Of a DNA stretch of 64,000 nt, positions 46,657 to 56,827 are shown in pieces. The notes below the pieces were generated by a model. That model was not told the DNA's origin, did not search any database, and saw only the letters and a program-made list of their open reading frames with translations. Position 1 is the first letter of the stretch; each line of letters opens with the position of its first letter. The position numbers and the translations under genes are program-made. Source of the DNA: an uncultured Rubripirellula sp. (GTDB lineage Bacteria > Planctomycetota > Planctomycetia > Pirellulales > Pirellulaceae); NCBI GenBank assembly GCA_938045805.1, contig CALIBL010000036.1, positions 49,985 through 113,984 on the forward strand. Reading direction: 5' to 3'.

Positions 46657-47273
46657 ACCTTGGGTTGAGTTTTATTCTTAGTTTTAAGACGAAATTGAAG
46701 CGACTCGCCGTTGCCATCAAACAGGCCAAAGACACCGTGGCTTCAGCGGCGCAGTATTTAACCAAATAACTCTGATTGGATATCGCAAAAATCAATAAAA
46801 ACCTCTCGATTCTCCAAATCTTCGAACCGCTTCTCCTTCTTCCATCAGTCGCTCAAAAGCTCCCGAGCAAAGCACTCCATGAGGAGGCCAACCTTAGTCA
46901 AGAAAGCAACTCTTATTTTTGCCATGGTGACAGGCTGCAACCTATAGCGCACAAAAATAAAACTTGCCTCTTTTAGGCTGAGGCATACAGTTCAAAACCA
47001 AGTCAGTCGATGAACCTGACCGATGGAATGGCGAGGTGACCGCACGTCGTCACCTCGCGGTACAACGCAGCCAAAAGTGCCATCGAGCAAGCACTGATAT
47101 TTTCACAGGGGAACATTATCAGATCACACTCAAATACAAATCGATTCCGTGTGGAACATCGTCAGAAGGAAACTTCTCCACGTCCGCAAAATCCTCAAAC
47201 AAGCCACGACACCGTATCGATTGACAAGGCACTGGTGCGACCTTCTTTCCGCCATCCACTGCGACGCTTGCCA
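46657..47273. other. 617 bp divergent intergenic region
   Basis: AT-rich. It lies between speA and a divergent exported-protein gene. It contains A-rich runs and a small hairpin (GCCT/AGGC near 46967-46979), but no intrinsic terminator or RNA gene was recognised. Short frames here have no protein features. It may hold the speA leader and promoters of both sides. Confidence 0.4.
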
Positions 47274-48431
47274 ATGACCGCACAAGCACCTCCCGTGCTT
47301 TTGATCGCCTTGATCTACCTCGGTGCACCAGACCTGATTTCATCCCATGCCGCTGAAACTGAAGAAACAATCGCTAGGGAAACGCCTGCAGGCATTTCCG
47401 ATGACGCGGCACAATGCGTCAAGGTGATTGACCTGTGCCTAGATCACTTACCAAGCCAGCAAAAAGTCACCCTTGGGAAAATCGCCTCGAACCAAAGTGT
47501 GGAAGTGCTGTTCCGACTGAAAAATCAGCAGGCAAACGCCATTCACATTCACTCACTCCGTACCGATTGCGGTTGCCTGCAAACTGTAATCAACGAGAAA
47601 ACCGCCATGGAGCAACAAACAGCTCAATGGAGTGCTTTGCTTGCACCATCTACCAGAGCCGGCAAAATGGCAAGGAAGTTGTGGGTTGACTTTGCTCCGA
47701 CTCAGGGACGTTCGCTCGAGTTAACACTCGAGGCGGAAATCACAGCACCAATTACCCTGCACGATTCAATCGTCCATGCTTCGGGCGACGCCGAAATCGT
47801 CTACGTCACGGGACAACTAGAAAACGACATCACCATCACTGGGTGCAACGCTCTACGTGAAACTTTGAGTGTTCTTGATATGAAGAATCACGGTGATTCA
47901 TTCCGACTGGAAACGCGTCCACTAATCCAGTTTGGTCGAACCACTGACCTGCTCCGATTTCAATACAAACGCTCAGGCAAACTTGAACAAGTGGATCTCC
48001 CGATTGAAATCCAAAACACTCAGAAAGCGAGATTCATCCCATCGTCTCTCCCCATCACTTGGAAAGATGGACACTGCACGGTGAGGACTCGGATGCTTCT
48101 GCTTCCCGGAACTGAGCTAAACCCGAATGAAATCAATCTAACATTCGATGAGAATCACTCAAGTAACCGCGACTTCATCATTGCAGAAAAAAGATGGCGT
48201 CGAACTTCCGAAGTCTTGATCGAATACGAGTTTCAGGTCATTCACACGCAATCCCAATCGCGATCTTCAAGCCATCCGAAACACGTCGCTGCGTTTCACT
48301 CCGGTCAGGCATCCAACAAAGCGGAACCCTCTCAATCGCTGAGGGTGGTAGCGACTGACAAGGACCAACGCAACCTTGCGACACTTTGGTTAATGGTCTC
48401 AGAGAACTTTCCTGAAAACCCTGCTAACTGA
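47274..48431 (+). CDS. DUF1573-like exported protein
   Basis: 385 residues from the ATG at 47274; the longer frame starts at a GTG and adds a basic stretch before the signal peptide MTAQAPPVLLIALIYLGAP. Near residues 80-125, FRLKNQQANAIHIHSLRTDC with CGC right after is the hallmark of the DUF1573 domain (immunoglobulin-like, conserved in Bacteroidetes and planctomycetes). The rest, with LHDSIVHASGDAEIVYVTGQ and later beta-rich stretches, could be further Ig-like domains. Periplasmic or surface exposed; function unknown. First of three secreted proteins in a row. Confidence 0.78.
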   Translation: MTAQAPPVLLIALIYLGAPDLISSHAAETEETIARETPAGISDDAAQCVKVIDLCLDHLPSQQKVTLGKIASNQSVEVLFRLKNQQANAIHIHSLRTDCGCLQTVINEKTAMEQQTAQWSALLAPSTRAGKMARKLWVDFAPTQGRSLELTLEAEITAPITLHDSIVHASGDAEIVYVTGQLENDITITGCNALRETLSVLDMKNHGDSFRLETRPLIQFGRTTDLLRFQYKRSGKLEQVDLPIEIQNTQKARFIPSSLPITWKDGHCTVRTRMLLLPGTELNPNEINLTFDENHSSNRDFIIAEKRWRRTSEVLIEYEFQVIHTQSQSRSSSHPKHVAAFHSGQASNKAEPSQSLRVVATDKDQRNLATLWLMVSENFPENPAN

Positions 48432-48577
48432 TGGAACGCCAAAAGCGTTTGAACAAAAATCCTCAGCCTAACACCTGAACTTCCACTCACTAAAAAAAGA
48501 CGACGTACGCCGACTACTTGAATTGCCCCCAAAACGATTCGTTTCACCACTACGATTCCCGAAAGGCAATTTCAATC

Positions 48578-49231
48578 ATGTTCAGAAAAATCAGTTTTTT
48601 GATTTACATCATCAAATCACTATCCGCCGTCTCCTTCGGGTTTGAATTTCCCGAAAGCGATCCGAGAAGCAATTGGCAATGCGTGTACCCTTACACCGAG
48701 ACAACCTGCCAATCCGTCCTGCTATCTTGGTCGAAAGATCATGACACACCATGGGAAATCATTTTTGCTGGCAGTGACTGCTCCGGTTGCGAACCCCATT
48801 ATGAAATGGATCAAAATCAATCCCAACACCTGACCCATGCAGAATGTAATAACCGTATGGGTTCGAAATTCACGAGCCACGATCTCATTTCCCCGATCAC
48901 TCGATACCGAGAATCAACGGACCAAAATCCCGGCTGGTCCGTCTCCGGCTGGTCGTTTAGGCCATGCTTTCAAACATGGCAATGCAGCCAATACTGCTCT
49001 TTAACACAGTACCCGCCCGCGTGCATTAAGTACCGCAGCACCAATTGGGGACTCTACCAACCGCACGTGGACACCCGATGCGAAGAGAAGAGACTCGAAG
49101 AGCCGGAGCCATTTGGTGAACGTGGTTCAAACGAAAGGGACGTGCGAAATCTGCCACCCACCGTTTTTCCTCAGGAGCTCTCGCCCACCCAAAACGAGGA
49201 ACGAGACAAAACATGGAACCCTGTGTACTAG
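48578..49231 (+). CDS. Cysteine-rich secreted hypothetical protein
   Basis: 217 residues from the ATG at 48578, where MFRKISFLIYIIKSLSAVSF is a clean signal peptide and AAAGG-like purines lie 13 bases upstream; the longer frame starts at TTG. The mature part has about fourteen cysteines, several in close pairs (SDCSGC, WQCSQYCS), and many Trp, Tyr and Ser, so it should be disulfide-stabilised. The last 50 residues are acidic and basic repeats of low complexity. No family or active site was recognised. It sits between the DUF1573 protein and another orphan. Confidence 0.55.
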   Translation: MFRKISFLIYIIKSLSAVSFGFEFPESDPRSNWQCVYPYTETTCQSVLLSWSKDHDTPWEIIFAGSDCSGCEPHYEMDQNQSQHLTHAECNNRMGSKFTSHDLISPITRYRESTDQNPGWSVSGWSFRPCFQTWQCSQYCSLTQYPPACIKYRSTNWGLYQPHVDTRCEEKRLEEPEPFGERGSNERDVRNLPPTVFPQELSPTQNEERDKTWNPVY

Positions 49232-49335
49232 CCTAGACAGCTATCTGAGATCGCAACTTCGTTTCTGCTCGGCACACGACTTCTCAAAAAACATTTTCTT
49301 CTTGAGCAACTCACACACCCGCACACAAATACTCA

Positions 49336-50547
49336 ATGAACCCAACGCGAATCGTCAAAATCCAAATCAAACGACTTTCTCGTAGCGCCATGAACTCTGT
49401 CCGCACTCGCTTGATGACAGCCTTATTCACTTGCCTGATTTACCAAGCCGCATCAGCTCAATCAGATCGCTTCCCTTTTCACCCGACACAAATCGCCGCT
49501 GTTTCGCAAACGCGTGATGCCGTAACGCGAGAAAACCAGGTGCAGACAAAGGACCAACCAGCAGCGATTGATTACCGACCGATTGACCGGACTCTATTCA
49601 AAACTGCATCGCTCGAGGAAAGATCAGAAATTGAATCTAATCTGCTAGAGATCGAACTAGCTTGTCAACTTGCGGACCGTGTCGGATTCACGGGAAGAGG
49701 AAATTATTTCTTCGTTAGCCGGGAACACGACCATGATGCAATCAGTTTACGACAGTTCACCGTTGGGTGGGTGATTGACAACCAACACGACCGCGAACGA
49801 ATTGTTTTGGCTAGCCAAGAACAACTACCAGCACCACTTCAAAATGCAGATCATGGCGGAAGCTATTCCAGCAATTCTCACCTAGATCAAATCAGACATA
49901 AAAAGGCTTACCATGAAGCGAATGGCCTGATCGCTTACCCTTCAAGCAAGTCATCGCGATTGAAAAAACTTTTTGAGAATGAAGGCTTGGTCTTTCCCTC
50001 TAGAGCCGCGCTGTCACACCCACTCGATTGTTGGTCAGGACGATCCTTGGAACGAAGACTCGGCCTCATTGACATTGAACGACTATCGGGAACGCAAAAG
50101 GTCGGCAACGACATCATTGCACTTTTCAAGTTCCGCCCCACGCCGCATTACCTTTTCTATGTCACGATCTATTTTTCGGAACGAAAGCCCGTTCAAACCG
50201 ACTTCTGGAGATGGATCGCTCCGGCCAACAAACAGCCGGATACCGACAATCTCGCTGAGCCCGAGGCTGGATTGACGCATGCAAAACACGTTGCCACCAC
50301 CGTCACGACATGGGTGGAAATGGAATCATTACTTTTACCGGCAACAATCCTTTCGAGAACTATCAACGAAGCACAAACCATTGAACTCGCCGCTGAGTAT
50401 CAGTGGTTCCGAAACGAGTCGGTATCACCCACAGCATTCGGCGAAGACAGTTGTGGAAAAACATCTCCCTTTGAATTATTTCAGATTCCAGAGTCGCAAG
50501 AATTACAGAACAACCGCAGATCGCAAATCGGTACACATTCTCGATAG
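49336..50547 (+). CDS. Secreted hypothetical protein
   Basis: 403 residues (385 if the ATG at 49390 is used). A basic N-terminus then LMTALFTCLIYQAASAQ forms a signal peptide, cleaved near residue 42. The body has a DEAQ-rich region and then FFVSREHDHDAISLRQFTVG, FKFRPTPHYLFYVTIYFSER and WVEMESLLLPATILSRTINE, all mixed alpha/beta. No catalytic signature or named family was recognised. It lies 104 bp after the cysteine-rich protein on the same strand; coregulation is possible. Confidence 0.55.
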   Translation: MNPTRIVKIQIKRLSRSAMNSVRTRLMTALFTCLIYQAASAQSDRFPFHPTQIAAVSQTRDAVTRENQVQTKDQPAAIDYRPIDRTLFKTASLEERSEIESNLLEIELACQLADRVGFTGRGNYFFVSREHDHDAISLRQFTVGWVIDNQHDRERIVLASQEQLPAPLQNADHGGSYSSNSHLDQIRHKKAYHEANGLIAYPSSKSSRLKKLFENEGLVFPSRAALSHPLDCWSGRSLERRLGLIDIERLSGTQKVGNDIIALFKFRPTPHYLFYVTIYFSERKPVQTDFWRWIAPANKQPDTDNLAEPEAGLTHAKHVATTVTTWVEMESLLLPATILSRTINEAQTIELAAEYQWFRNESVSPTAFGEDSCGKTSPFELFQIPESQELQNNRRSQIGTHSR

Positions 50548-50806
50548 CATTTCGAGCTTCACCTCCACCTAAGCGGCACAGCACTTATTCTTTCTTCGAC
50601 AACCAACTTGATTTTCGTGTGCACCAAAACTCAAATGAACTGGGAATTGGTTTAAAGTTGCGTCACCCTCGAACGCTGATGACCCAGCGTTAATCACCCA
50701 GTGAAGATAACCGAGCGATGATGACTTCACACCGACCAAGCAATCTACCAACGTCCGACTAGGACCACATCAAAATCGCGAAAGCACACACCCCTTATTG
50801 AACGAA

Positions 50807-52441
50807 ATGATAGAACGAAACCGACGGGTCTGTGGCCAACACATTTTAGGAGTGAAACACGATAAAAGATCAGTTCACCCCATAACGCATTTCTTCATTC
50901 TGCTCACGACCTGCTCACTAGCAGGCATTATTAGTGGCCGCAGCACGTTCGCTAGTGAGAAACCTAATATCGTAATCATCCTCGCGGATGACCTAGGGTG
51001 GAATGCCGTTGGGTACCGAAACCCGAGGATGGAAACACCCAACATTGATCGACTTGTTCGCCAAGGCATGGAACTAGAACACTTTTACGTCGCCCCAATG
51101 TGTTCTCCCACTCGTGCGGGTTTACTTACGGGACGGTACCCGATTCGCTTTGGATGCGCTCGAGCGGTGATCCCGCCGCAAAGAGACCATGGTTTGCCAG
51201 TGACGGAGACCACACTGGCGGAAGCCCTGCATGCAACGGGCTATGAACATCGTGGAGTCTTCGGGAAATGGCATCTCGGGCATCGACGCACCAAGTGGCA
51301 TCCCCTGCTACAGGGATTCAGTCAATTTGTGGGGCACTACAATGGCGCGATTGACTACTTCGATCTATCTCGAGAAGGCCAACGGGACTGGCATCACCAA
51401 TTCACCCCGTCACTTGAGGAGGGTTATTCAACCGACTTGATTGCCGATGCAGCAGTCGACTTCATTAGTACCTCAGCAAATGATCAGTCACCCTACCTGT
51501 GCTACGTTCCATTCAACGCGCCTCACTCTCCCTTCCAAGCTCCGGCCGAAGCGATCAAAAGATTTGATGAGCTTGAAAAAATCACTGCACTTTCCGGGAA
51601 GAATAAAAAACAGGCGTTGGAGCGGCTGAAAACTTATTCGGCAATGATTTGGAAGATGGATCAGGGCATCGGAAGAATCCTTGAAGCGATAGAAAACACG
51701 GATTCTGCCGACAACACAATCGTTTGGTTCCTGAGTGACAATGGTGGGGTCAACAACATCTGGGAAAATAACACGCCACTTCGGGGCAGCAAACTGACTG
51801 TATACGAGGGCGGCATTCGTGTACCCGCCGCCATTCGCTGGCCAGCCAAAATTGCGGCGGGAAGTAAACTCCATTTGACAGCTGGCTACATCGATCTCTT
51901 CCCAACGTTACTCGCAGCAGCAGAGGAATCGGAAGCAAATCGCCGTCAGCAAGACATATCCCCAAACCCCCTCGACGGAATCAATCTGCTTCCATTACTA
52001 GTAGAACCCGAACATCGAACCGCTGCCTCTCTGAGGGATGCTCGGGAGAAGATTGACCAGAGAGCTTGGTACTCGTATCACGGCCAGCAAGGCGAAGAAT
52101 CGGAACACCTCTCGGTCCTACAAAATGGATGGAAGCTCAAAGTCAACGGCCACCGTCTCACTCATGTCAATGATCTCAACGACCCCAATGTTCAACACGA
52201 ACTTTTCTACCTAGCAACCGATCCCAACGAGCAAACAGATCTAGCAGGACAAAACCCGGACACAGTCAACACGCTCGCCGAGATGTTGGTCAAGCACCGC
52301 AACCTGCAACCCCTAGATGCGGTGTCTCGTTACAGCGTCGGGAGCAAAGGATTTACTCCTCCTTCGTCTTGGCGAGCGGAGCCCGACAGTCCAGAAAAAC
52401 TTTTGGGCAAAAGCCCACTCGATCTCGGTAACGAACCGTGA
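50807..52441 (+). CDS. Sulfatase (formylglycine type), exported
   Basis: 544 residues from the ATG at 50807; the frame starts at a TTG 9 bases earlier. A hydrophobic signal (ITHFFILLTTCSLAGIIS) follows a long basic start. The FGly motif CSPTRAGLLTGR has the Cys that is converted to formylglycine (residue 99), and the metal ligands ILADDLGW and SDNGGVN are present. It removes sulfate from sugars or polyphenols in the periplasm; the specific ester cannot be read. In planctomycetes such enzymes serve breakdown of algal sulfated polysaccharides. It is convergent with the DASH cryptochrome. Confidence 0.9.
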   Translation: MIERNRRVCGQHILGVKHDKRSVHPITHFFILLTTCSLAGIISGRSTFASEKPNIVIILADDLGWNAVGYRNPRMETPNIDRLVRQGMELEHFYVAPMCSPTRAGLLTGRYPIRFGCARAVIPPQRDHGLPVTETTLAEALHATGYEHRGVFGKWHLGHRRTKWHPLLQGFSQFVGHYNGAIDYFDLSREGQRDWHHQFTPSLEEGYSTDLIADAAVDFISTSANDQSPYLCYVPFNAPHSPFQAPAEAIKRFDELEKITALSGKNKKQALERLKTYSAMIWKMDQGIGRILEAIENTDSADNTIVWFLSDNGGVNNIWENNTPLRGSKLTVYEGGIRVPAAIRWPAKIAAGSKLHLTAGYIDLFPTLLAAAEESEANRRQQDISPNPLDGINLLPLLVEPEHRTAASLRDAREKIDQRAWYSYHGQQGEESEHLSVLQNGWKLKVNGHRLTHVNDLNDPNVQHELFYLATDPNEQTDLAGQNPDTVNTLAEMLVKHRNLQPLDAVSRYSVGSKGFTPPSSWRAEPDSPEKLLGKSPLDLGNEP

Positions 52442-52489
52442 AGCGAGACACCCTGCAGAGTCGAATCCAACTTTTAAAGATAGCGAATA

Positions 52490-54010
52490 CTAAAACTTTA
52501 GAAGACTCTGCTGAGCGTAACCTTGTCGCATCTGCGACTTGCCAGCGTAACGCATTTTGTTGATCTCAGCTGATTCAAATAGATCGACGATCGGCTCAGG
52601 GTAATCAGAGCCGATCATGCACCGCGAAGTTTCCTGAAGAGATTGGCTCATTTGCCAAGGTCGATGGATCCACTCCGAGGGAACGTATCGAAGTTCGGGA
52701 ATCCAGTACCGAACGTACTCACCCTCAGGGTCATAAGTAGCAGCTTGCTTATTGATATTGAACCACCGGTACTCTCTCGCGTCATTGCCTACCCCAGCGG
52801 CATAGTTCCAGTTCCCGTAGTTCAAGCTTGGATCGTGATCGATCAACCTCGACTCAAACCATTCGGCTCCCAGTCGCCAATCCAGTCCAAGGTTCTTCGT
52901 CAAAAAACTAGCGACATTCTGCCTTCCTCGGTTTGACATGTAGCCGGTCTGAAACAACTCACGCATGTTTGCATCAACAAGTGGATAACCGGTCCTTCCG
53001 CTCTTCCACGCTTCCAAGTGTCTAGAATCATGACTCCAATCAATCTTCCGGCCCTGTAAACCACCACGTTGATACAGTTTTGCACCGTGTTTGAAGGACA
53101 TAAAAAGAAAGAAGTCACGCCATAGCAATTCAAATTTCAACCAGTAGGTTGAATCATTCTTGACTCGCTCCATCTCGTAGCGTTCTACCTCGTGCATCAC
53201 TTCCTTGGCACTTAAACAACCAAACGATAACCACGCAGATAGCTTTGAAGAATCATCGAACTCCAACATTCCGTTACGTGTTTCCTTGTATCGACTCAAG
53301 GCGTCCGTTTCCCACAAGTAATGGCGAAGCCTTCGCGTGCCGGCATCAACACCGCCGCGATACAAGTCCGCCTTTTTATCCTCCGCGCTAACCGAGCAGT
53401 CAGGAAACCAATCCAATGCTTGAACCTCGGCCAGCGTCACTTCGCCGGTGACCGCACCAGCACTTTTTGAGATCGAATCTGGCGTAGGCAGAGGCGGTGA
53501 GAAGGTGCCGCGTTTTTCGACTAATCGTCGAAATTTCGTGAACACCTCAGGTGCCGCAGACAGATCGAAAGGGACATTTCCCCAATCACACATGGTCGTG
53601 GGGGGATACGAAACAACTTCGACCGCTAGGGTCCCAAGACGCTCTCGCACCTCAGATTCAATCCTTGCCTCTTCGGATGCAACCTCATGATGACAGAGAA
53701 CCGACCGAATTTCAGCCTGCCCACAAAGCTCAGATAACACGGATGGCGTTTCCCCAACCAATAACCGAAGCTTCCCGCCGAGCAGTTCGATCTGCCGGCT
53801 CAGATCACTAATCGCCTCTAAAAGAAACCTGCCTCGGGAACGCGAAACACGGGGAAATCCAGAGGCCGTCTTCCCAAACCACTTAGGGTCAAAGATGTAG
53901 ACGGCGAGCACTTTGTCACCCAGTTGTGCGGAACGCTTACACGCTTCGAGAAGTGGAGCATGATCAGCCACCCGCAAGTCGTTGCGGAACCAAATCACAT
54001 TCGTCGTCAT
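52490..54010 (-). CDS. DASH-type cryptochrome (photolyase family)
   Basis: 506 residues from the ATG at 54010 (MTTNVIWFRNDLR is the family N-terminus). It binds FAD and a methenyl-tetrahydrofolate antenna and repairs cyclobutane dimers in single-stranded or looped DNA, or senses blue light. Visible: the photolyase domain with LVGETPSVLSELCGQAEI, the FAD domain with LSAWLSFGCLSAKEVMHEVE, YWLKFELLWRDFFLFMSFK, YPLVDANMRELFQTGYMSNR and GRQNVASFLTKNL, and near the end SLNYGNWNYAAGVGNDAREY, typical of the DASH subfamily. Common in marine planctomycetes exposed to light. Convergent with the sulfatase, divergent from the MBOAT gene. Confidence 0.93.
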   Translation of the reverse strand: MTTNVIWFRNDLRVADHAPLLEACKRSAQLGDKVLAVYIFDPKWFGKTASGFPRVSRSRGRFLLEAISDLSRQIELLGGKLRLLVGETPSVLSELCGQAEIRSVLCHHEVASEEARIESEVRERLGTLAVEVVSYPPTTMCDWGNVPFDLSAAPEVFTKFRRLVEKRGTFSPPLPTPDSISKSAGAVTGEVTLAEVQALDWFPDCSVSAEDKKADLYRGGVDAGTRRLRHYLWETDALSRYKETRNGMLEFDDSSKLSAWLSFGCLSAKEVMHEVERYEMERVKNDSTYWLKFELLWRDFFLFMSFKHGAKLYQRGGLQGRKIDWSHDSRHLEAWKSGRTGYPLVDANMRELFQTGYMSNRGRQNVASFLTKNLGLDWRLGAEWFESRLIDHDPSLNYGNWNYAAGVGNDAREYRWFNINKQAATYDPEGEYVRYWIPELRYVPSEWIHRPWQMSQSLQETSRCMIGSDYPEPIVDLFESAEINKMRYAGKSQMRQGYAQQSLLKF

Positions 54011-54276
54011 CTCAGAGCCTCGTTTGAGCATACATAGATAAATGACTCATTATGCGAAGCTGTCCATAGAAGCAGACAAAACGGATGACAGTGCGTTAGG
54101 TCAACAACACCATTGCTATGGCCTCCAAAGCCCATTTTCGGGTACCACTTAGCACGAAAATTAGTCACCCAACTGCTTTCAGTCCAAGTCTTCGCACCGG
54201 CATCACCTCAGCACCGTGGCGTCAAAATCGAGCCTCGATCCCAATCCGTCCAGATCTCTGGCCCCGGAATCGTCGG

Positions 54277-55824
54277 ATGACATTCACCACAAGTACATTC
54301 CCCATCTTCCTTGCCATCGTCTTCGCCCTCTACTGGAGCGTTCGGGGACACGTTGCGCAAAATCGCGTCCTGCTTGTGGCAAGCTACAGTTTCTACGCTT
54401 GGTGGGATTGGCGATTCTGCTTCCTCATGCTCGGTTCATCACTGGTTGATTTTGAACTTTCAAGGCGAATCCATCTCACAGCAAATCACGCGAGACGAAA
54501 GTGGCTGCTGGCGACATCGCTTGCGTCCAACCTGGGACTTCTGGCCATTTTTAAATATTACAATTTTTTTATCGAGAACTTGCTGGTCCTAACCAGCAAG
54601 ATCGGATGGGCACCGGACATCAACACCATCTCGTGGGTGTTACCACTTGGAATCAGTTTCTACACCTTCCAAACACTCGGTTACACCATTGACGTCTACC
54701 GAAAGCGAATTCCCGCTGCCGCTAATGTCACCCAGTATCTCGCTTTCGTCTCCTTCTTTCCCCAACTCGTCGCGGGACCGATCGAACGTGCAGAGAAAAT
54801 GCTGCCGCAATTTGGTGTCAAGCGTCACTTCAATTTGAGTCACGCGAAAGAGGGATCAAAGCAAATCCTGTGGGGCTTCTTTAAAAAGATGGTCATCGCC
54901 GATCGACTCGCCCTCGCCGTGAATCCAGTTTTTGATGACCCTTCAATCTACTCCGGCCCTCATCTCATGATGGCAACCATATTCTTTGCGTTTCAGATCT
55001 ACTGTGACTTTTCGGCTTATTCAGACATTGCGATTGGAACAGCAAAACTTTTCAACCTTCGACTAACTCAGAACTTTGCTTATCCCTACTTCTCCCAAAG
55101 CATCAGTGAGTTTTGGAGAAGGTGGCATATCTCCTTATCGTATTGGTTTCGAGACTACGTCTACATCCCTCTTGGCGGAAACCAGCACGGATCGTTTCGA
55201 CGACGCATGAACCTCATGGTGACATTCTTGGTCAGTGGTTTATGGCATGGCCCCGCTTGGGGATTCATCGCCTGGGGTGGCGTGAATGGATTAGCTGTGA
55301 GCCTTCCAGGATTTGGTTCCTCACGGAGCAAGCACGCGAAGGCGGGGCTCCAACCAGCACCACCCCAAGCCAAATCAGCAAAGTTGGAATCCGAATCAGC
55401 AACGAGCAACGAGAAGCGGGCTATCGAGACTCCGGGTTCTGAACCCTTCCTGCCTAGACCAATAACGCTTGTTCGAATCTACGCAACCTTTGCCACCATC
55501 TGTGCAACTTGGATCCTCTTTCGAGCTACTTCCTTTTCCGATGCGGTCCTGATCTACCAGCAAATCGCAACAGATCTTTTCAATGGTGAAGCCTATCGAG
55601 AACTACTTCAATTCCTCGATGCTGACCGCTACCAGAGAAAAACCGCCACATTCCTTCTCGTCTTTGTTTGCTGGGAGTGGGTCTTCCGACGCGACTCATT
55701 CCCGCTCCAACTTCGACGCGTTCCGCTGGTGATGAGATGGATGGTGTACACGACTTTGATTTGGAGCACCCTCTATCTGATGCCCAAAACCGGCGTTGGG
55801 GAGTTCGTGTACTTTGAATTCTAA
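54277..55824 (+). CDS. MBOAT family O-acyltransferase (AlgI/DltB-like)
   Basis: 515 residues from the ATG at 54277; the open frame before it has no membrane character. Around ten helices. Conserved stretches are SYSFYAWWDWRFCFLMLGSS, LGISFYTFQTLGYTIDVYR, FFPQLVAGPIERAEKMLPQF, IYCDFSAYSDIAIGTAKLF, FWRRWHISLSYWFRDYVYIP and FLVSGLWHGPAWGF, which contains the catalytic His. The group passes acetyl or acyl groups across the membrane for alginate, teichoic acid or other polymer acylation, with an SGNH partner outside the membrane: the next gene overlaps its end. A Ser/Ala/Lys-rich insert near residue 365 is not conserved. Confidence 0.93.
   Translation: MTFTTSTFPIFLAIVFALYWSVRGHVAQNRVLLVASYSFYAWWDWRFCFLMLGSSLVDFELSRRIHLTANHARRKWLLATSLASNLGLLAIFKYYNFFIENLLVLTSKIGWAPDINTISWVLPLGISFYTFQTLGYTIDVYRKRIPAAANVTQYLAFVSFFPQLVAGPIERAEKMLPQFGVKRHFNLSHAKEGSKQILWGFFKKMVIADRLALAVNPVFDDPSIYSGPHLMMATIFFAFQIYCDFSAYSDIAIGTAKLFNLRLTQNFAYPYFSQSISEFWRRWHISLSYWFRDYVYIPLGGNQHGSFRRRMNLMVTFLVSGLWHGPAWGFIAWGGVNGLAVSLPGFGSSRSKHAKAGLQPAPPQAKSAKLESESATSNEKRAIETPGSEPFLPRPITLVRIYATFATICATWILFRATSFSDAVLIYQQIATDLFNGEAYRELLQFLDADRYQRKTATFLLVFVCWEWVFRRDSFPLQLRRVPLVMRWMVYTTLIWSTLYLMPKTGVGEFVYFEF
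55798..55803 (+). promoter_or_regulatory. Ribosome binding site inside the MBOAT gene end
   Basis: GGGGAG, with a 10-base gap to a TTG at 55814. It is the best-placed site for the following SGNH gene and so decides its start. Confidence 0.6.
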
Positions 55825-56827
55825 ATCAGACCAACCACTGACCTTCGTCCTCCGTGTGATTGTCTTCCTAGCGTTGCAATCATTCATCGGTTTGGTGATC
55901 CATCGGTACAGTTCCACCGAAGATAGCAATCACTACCTTGCAGTGATGCGTGATAAAACTCACAGAATTGAGACCACGCTGGGCCCCCGCACAATCATTC
56001 TCGGAGGTTCCAACACAGTCTTTGGAATGCACAGTCCTGTGATCGAAGCGACGCTGGGACAACCGGTCGTCAATCTTGGCCTGCACGTTTCATTGGGCCT
56101 TGAGTTCCCAATGCGATGCTACCTTCCACATGCACATCCGGGCGATGTCGTGATTCTTTGTCCTGAATACCACGTTCTCGCCGATGAGTCACAGATGACT
56201 GGCGACCCCGTGGTCACCAATCAACTCATTGAACAGTGGCCAGACGCAAGGAAATACCTTCCGCCAAAAGATGACGATAGCTGGAAGGCATTTTTCGATC
56301 ACGATAGCGTCCTTTTGATGCACCAATGGGTTCATCGATCCATCAAAATGATTCGCGGTCGTGATCAAATCGATAAGGTTTACCGACGTTCCAGCTTTAA
56401 TGAACACGGAGATCTTGTCGCGCACTATGACAAGACTCCGCCAGCACGACTTCCCATGGCGGGCCTACGGACACCCAACGCGAGTACTCTGAATCGAGCA
56501 ACCCAAACGCTCAATCAGTTTGAAAAGCGATGTCGAGAACGCGGTGTCACGGTTTATTTTGCCTACCCACCTTTTGCTCGATCGACCTACAAGCAATCAC
56601 TGGTTGCGGTCGAAAAAATTCAACACGCAATGTTGTCCCACTGCGCAATCCCGACCCTGAATGAACCGATCGACAATGTGTACGAGGACGACTGTTTTTT
56701 CGATTCGTCCTACCACCTTCGGGCCGAAAGCGGACGAAATCAAAGCCAGCGGATAGCGAATGCGGTATCTCAAAACATGCGTCTGCTGCAAGCTAGAAAA
56801 TCGTCAAAAATAGGCAACGCTTTCTAA
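55814..56827 (+). CDS. Periplasmic SGNH-like acyl-handling protein, partner of the MBOAT
   Basis: 337 residues from a TTG at 55814, eleven bases inside the end of the MBOAT gene and 10 bases after GGGGAG; no ATG lies near the N-terminus. One anchor helix (FVLRVIVFLALQSFIGLVIH) leads to TIILGGSNTVFGMHS, where GGSN is the SGNH-type block I Ser, then a second block near GLHVSLGLEFPMRCYLP and CPEYHVL. A block-V type DxxH may be at SSYHLRAESGRNQSQ, near the end. It resembles the DltD/AlgJ/AlgX-type partner that completes acyl transfer to exported polymers. The stop overlaps the convergent sulfatase stop by three bases. Confidence 0.72.
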   Translation: MNSKSDQPLTFVLRVIVFLALQSFIGLVIHRYSSTEDSNHYLAVMRDKTHRIETTLGPRTIILGGSNTVFGMHSPVIEATLGQPVVNLGLHVSLGLEFPMRCYLPHAHPGDVVILCPEYHVLADESQMTGDPVVTNQLIEQWPDARKYLPPKDDDSWKAFFDHDSVLLMHQWVHRSIKMIRGRDQIDKVYRRSSFNEHGDLVAHYDKTPPARLPMAGLRTPNASTLNRATQTLNQFEKRCRERGVTVYFAYPPFARSTYKQSLVAVEKIQHAMLSHCAIPTLNEPIDNVYEDDCFFDSSYHLRAESGRNQSQRIANAVSQNMRLLQARKSSKIGNAF

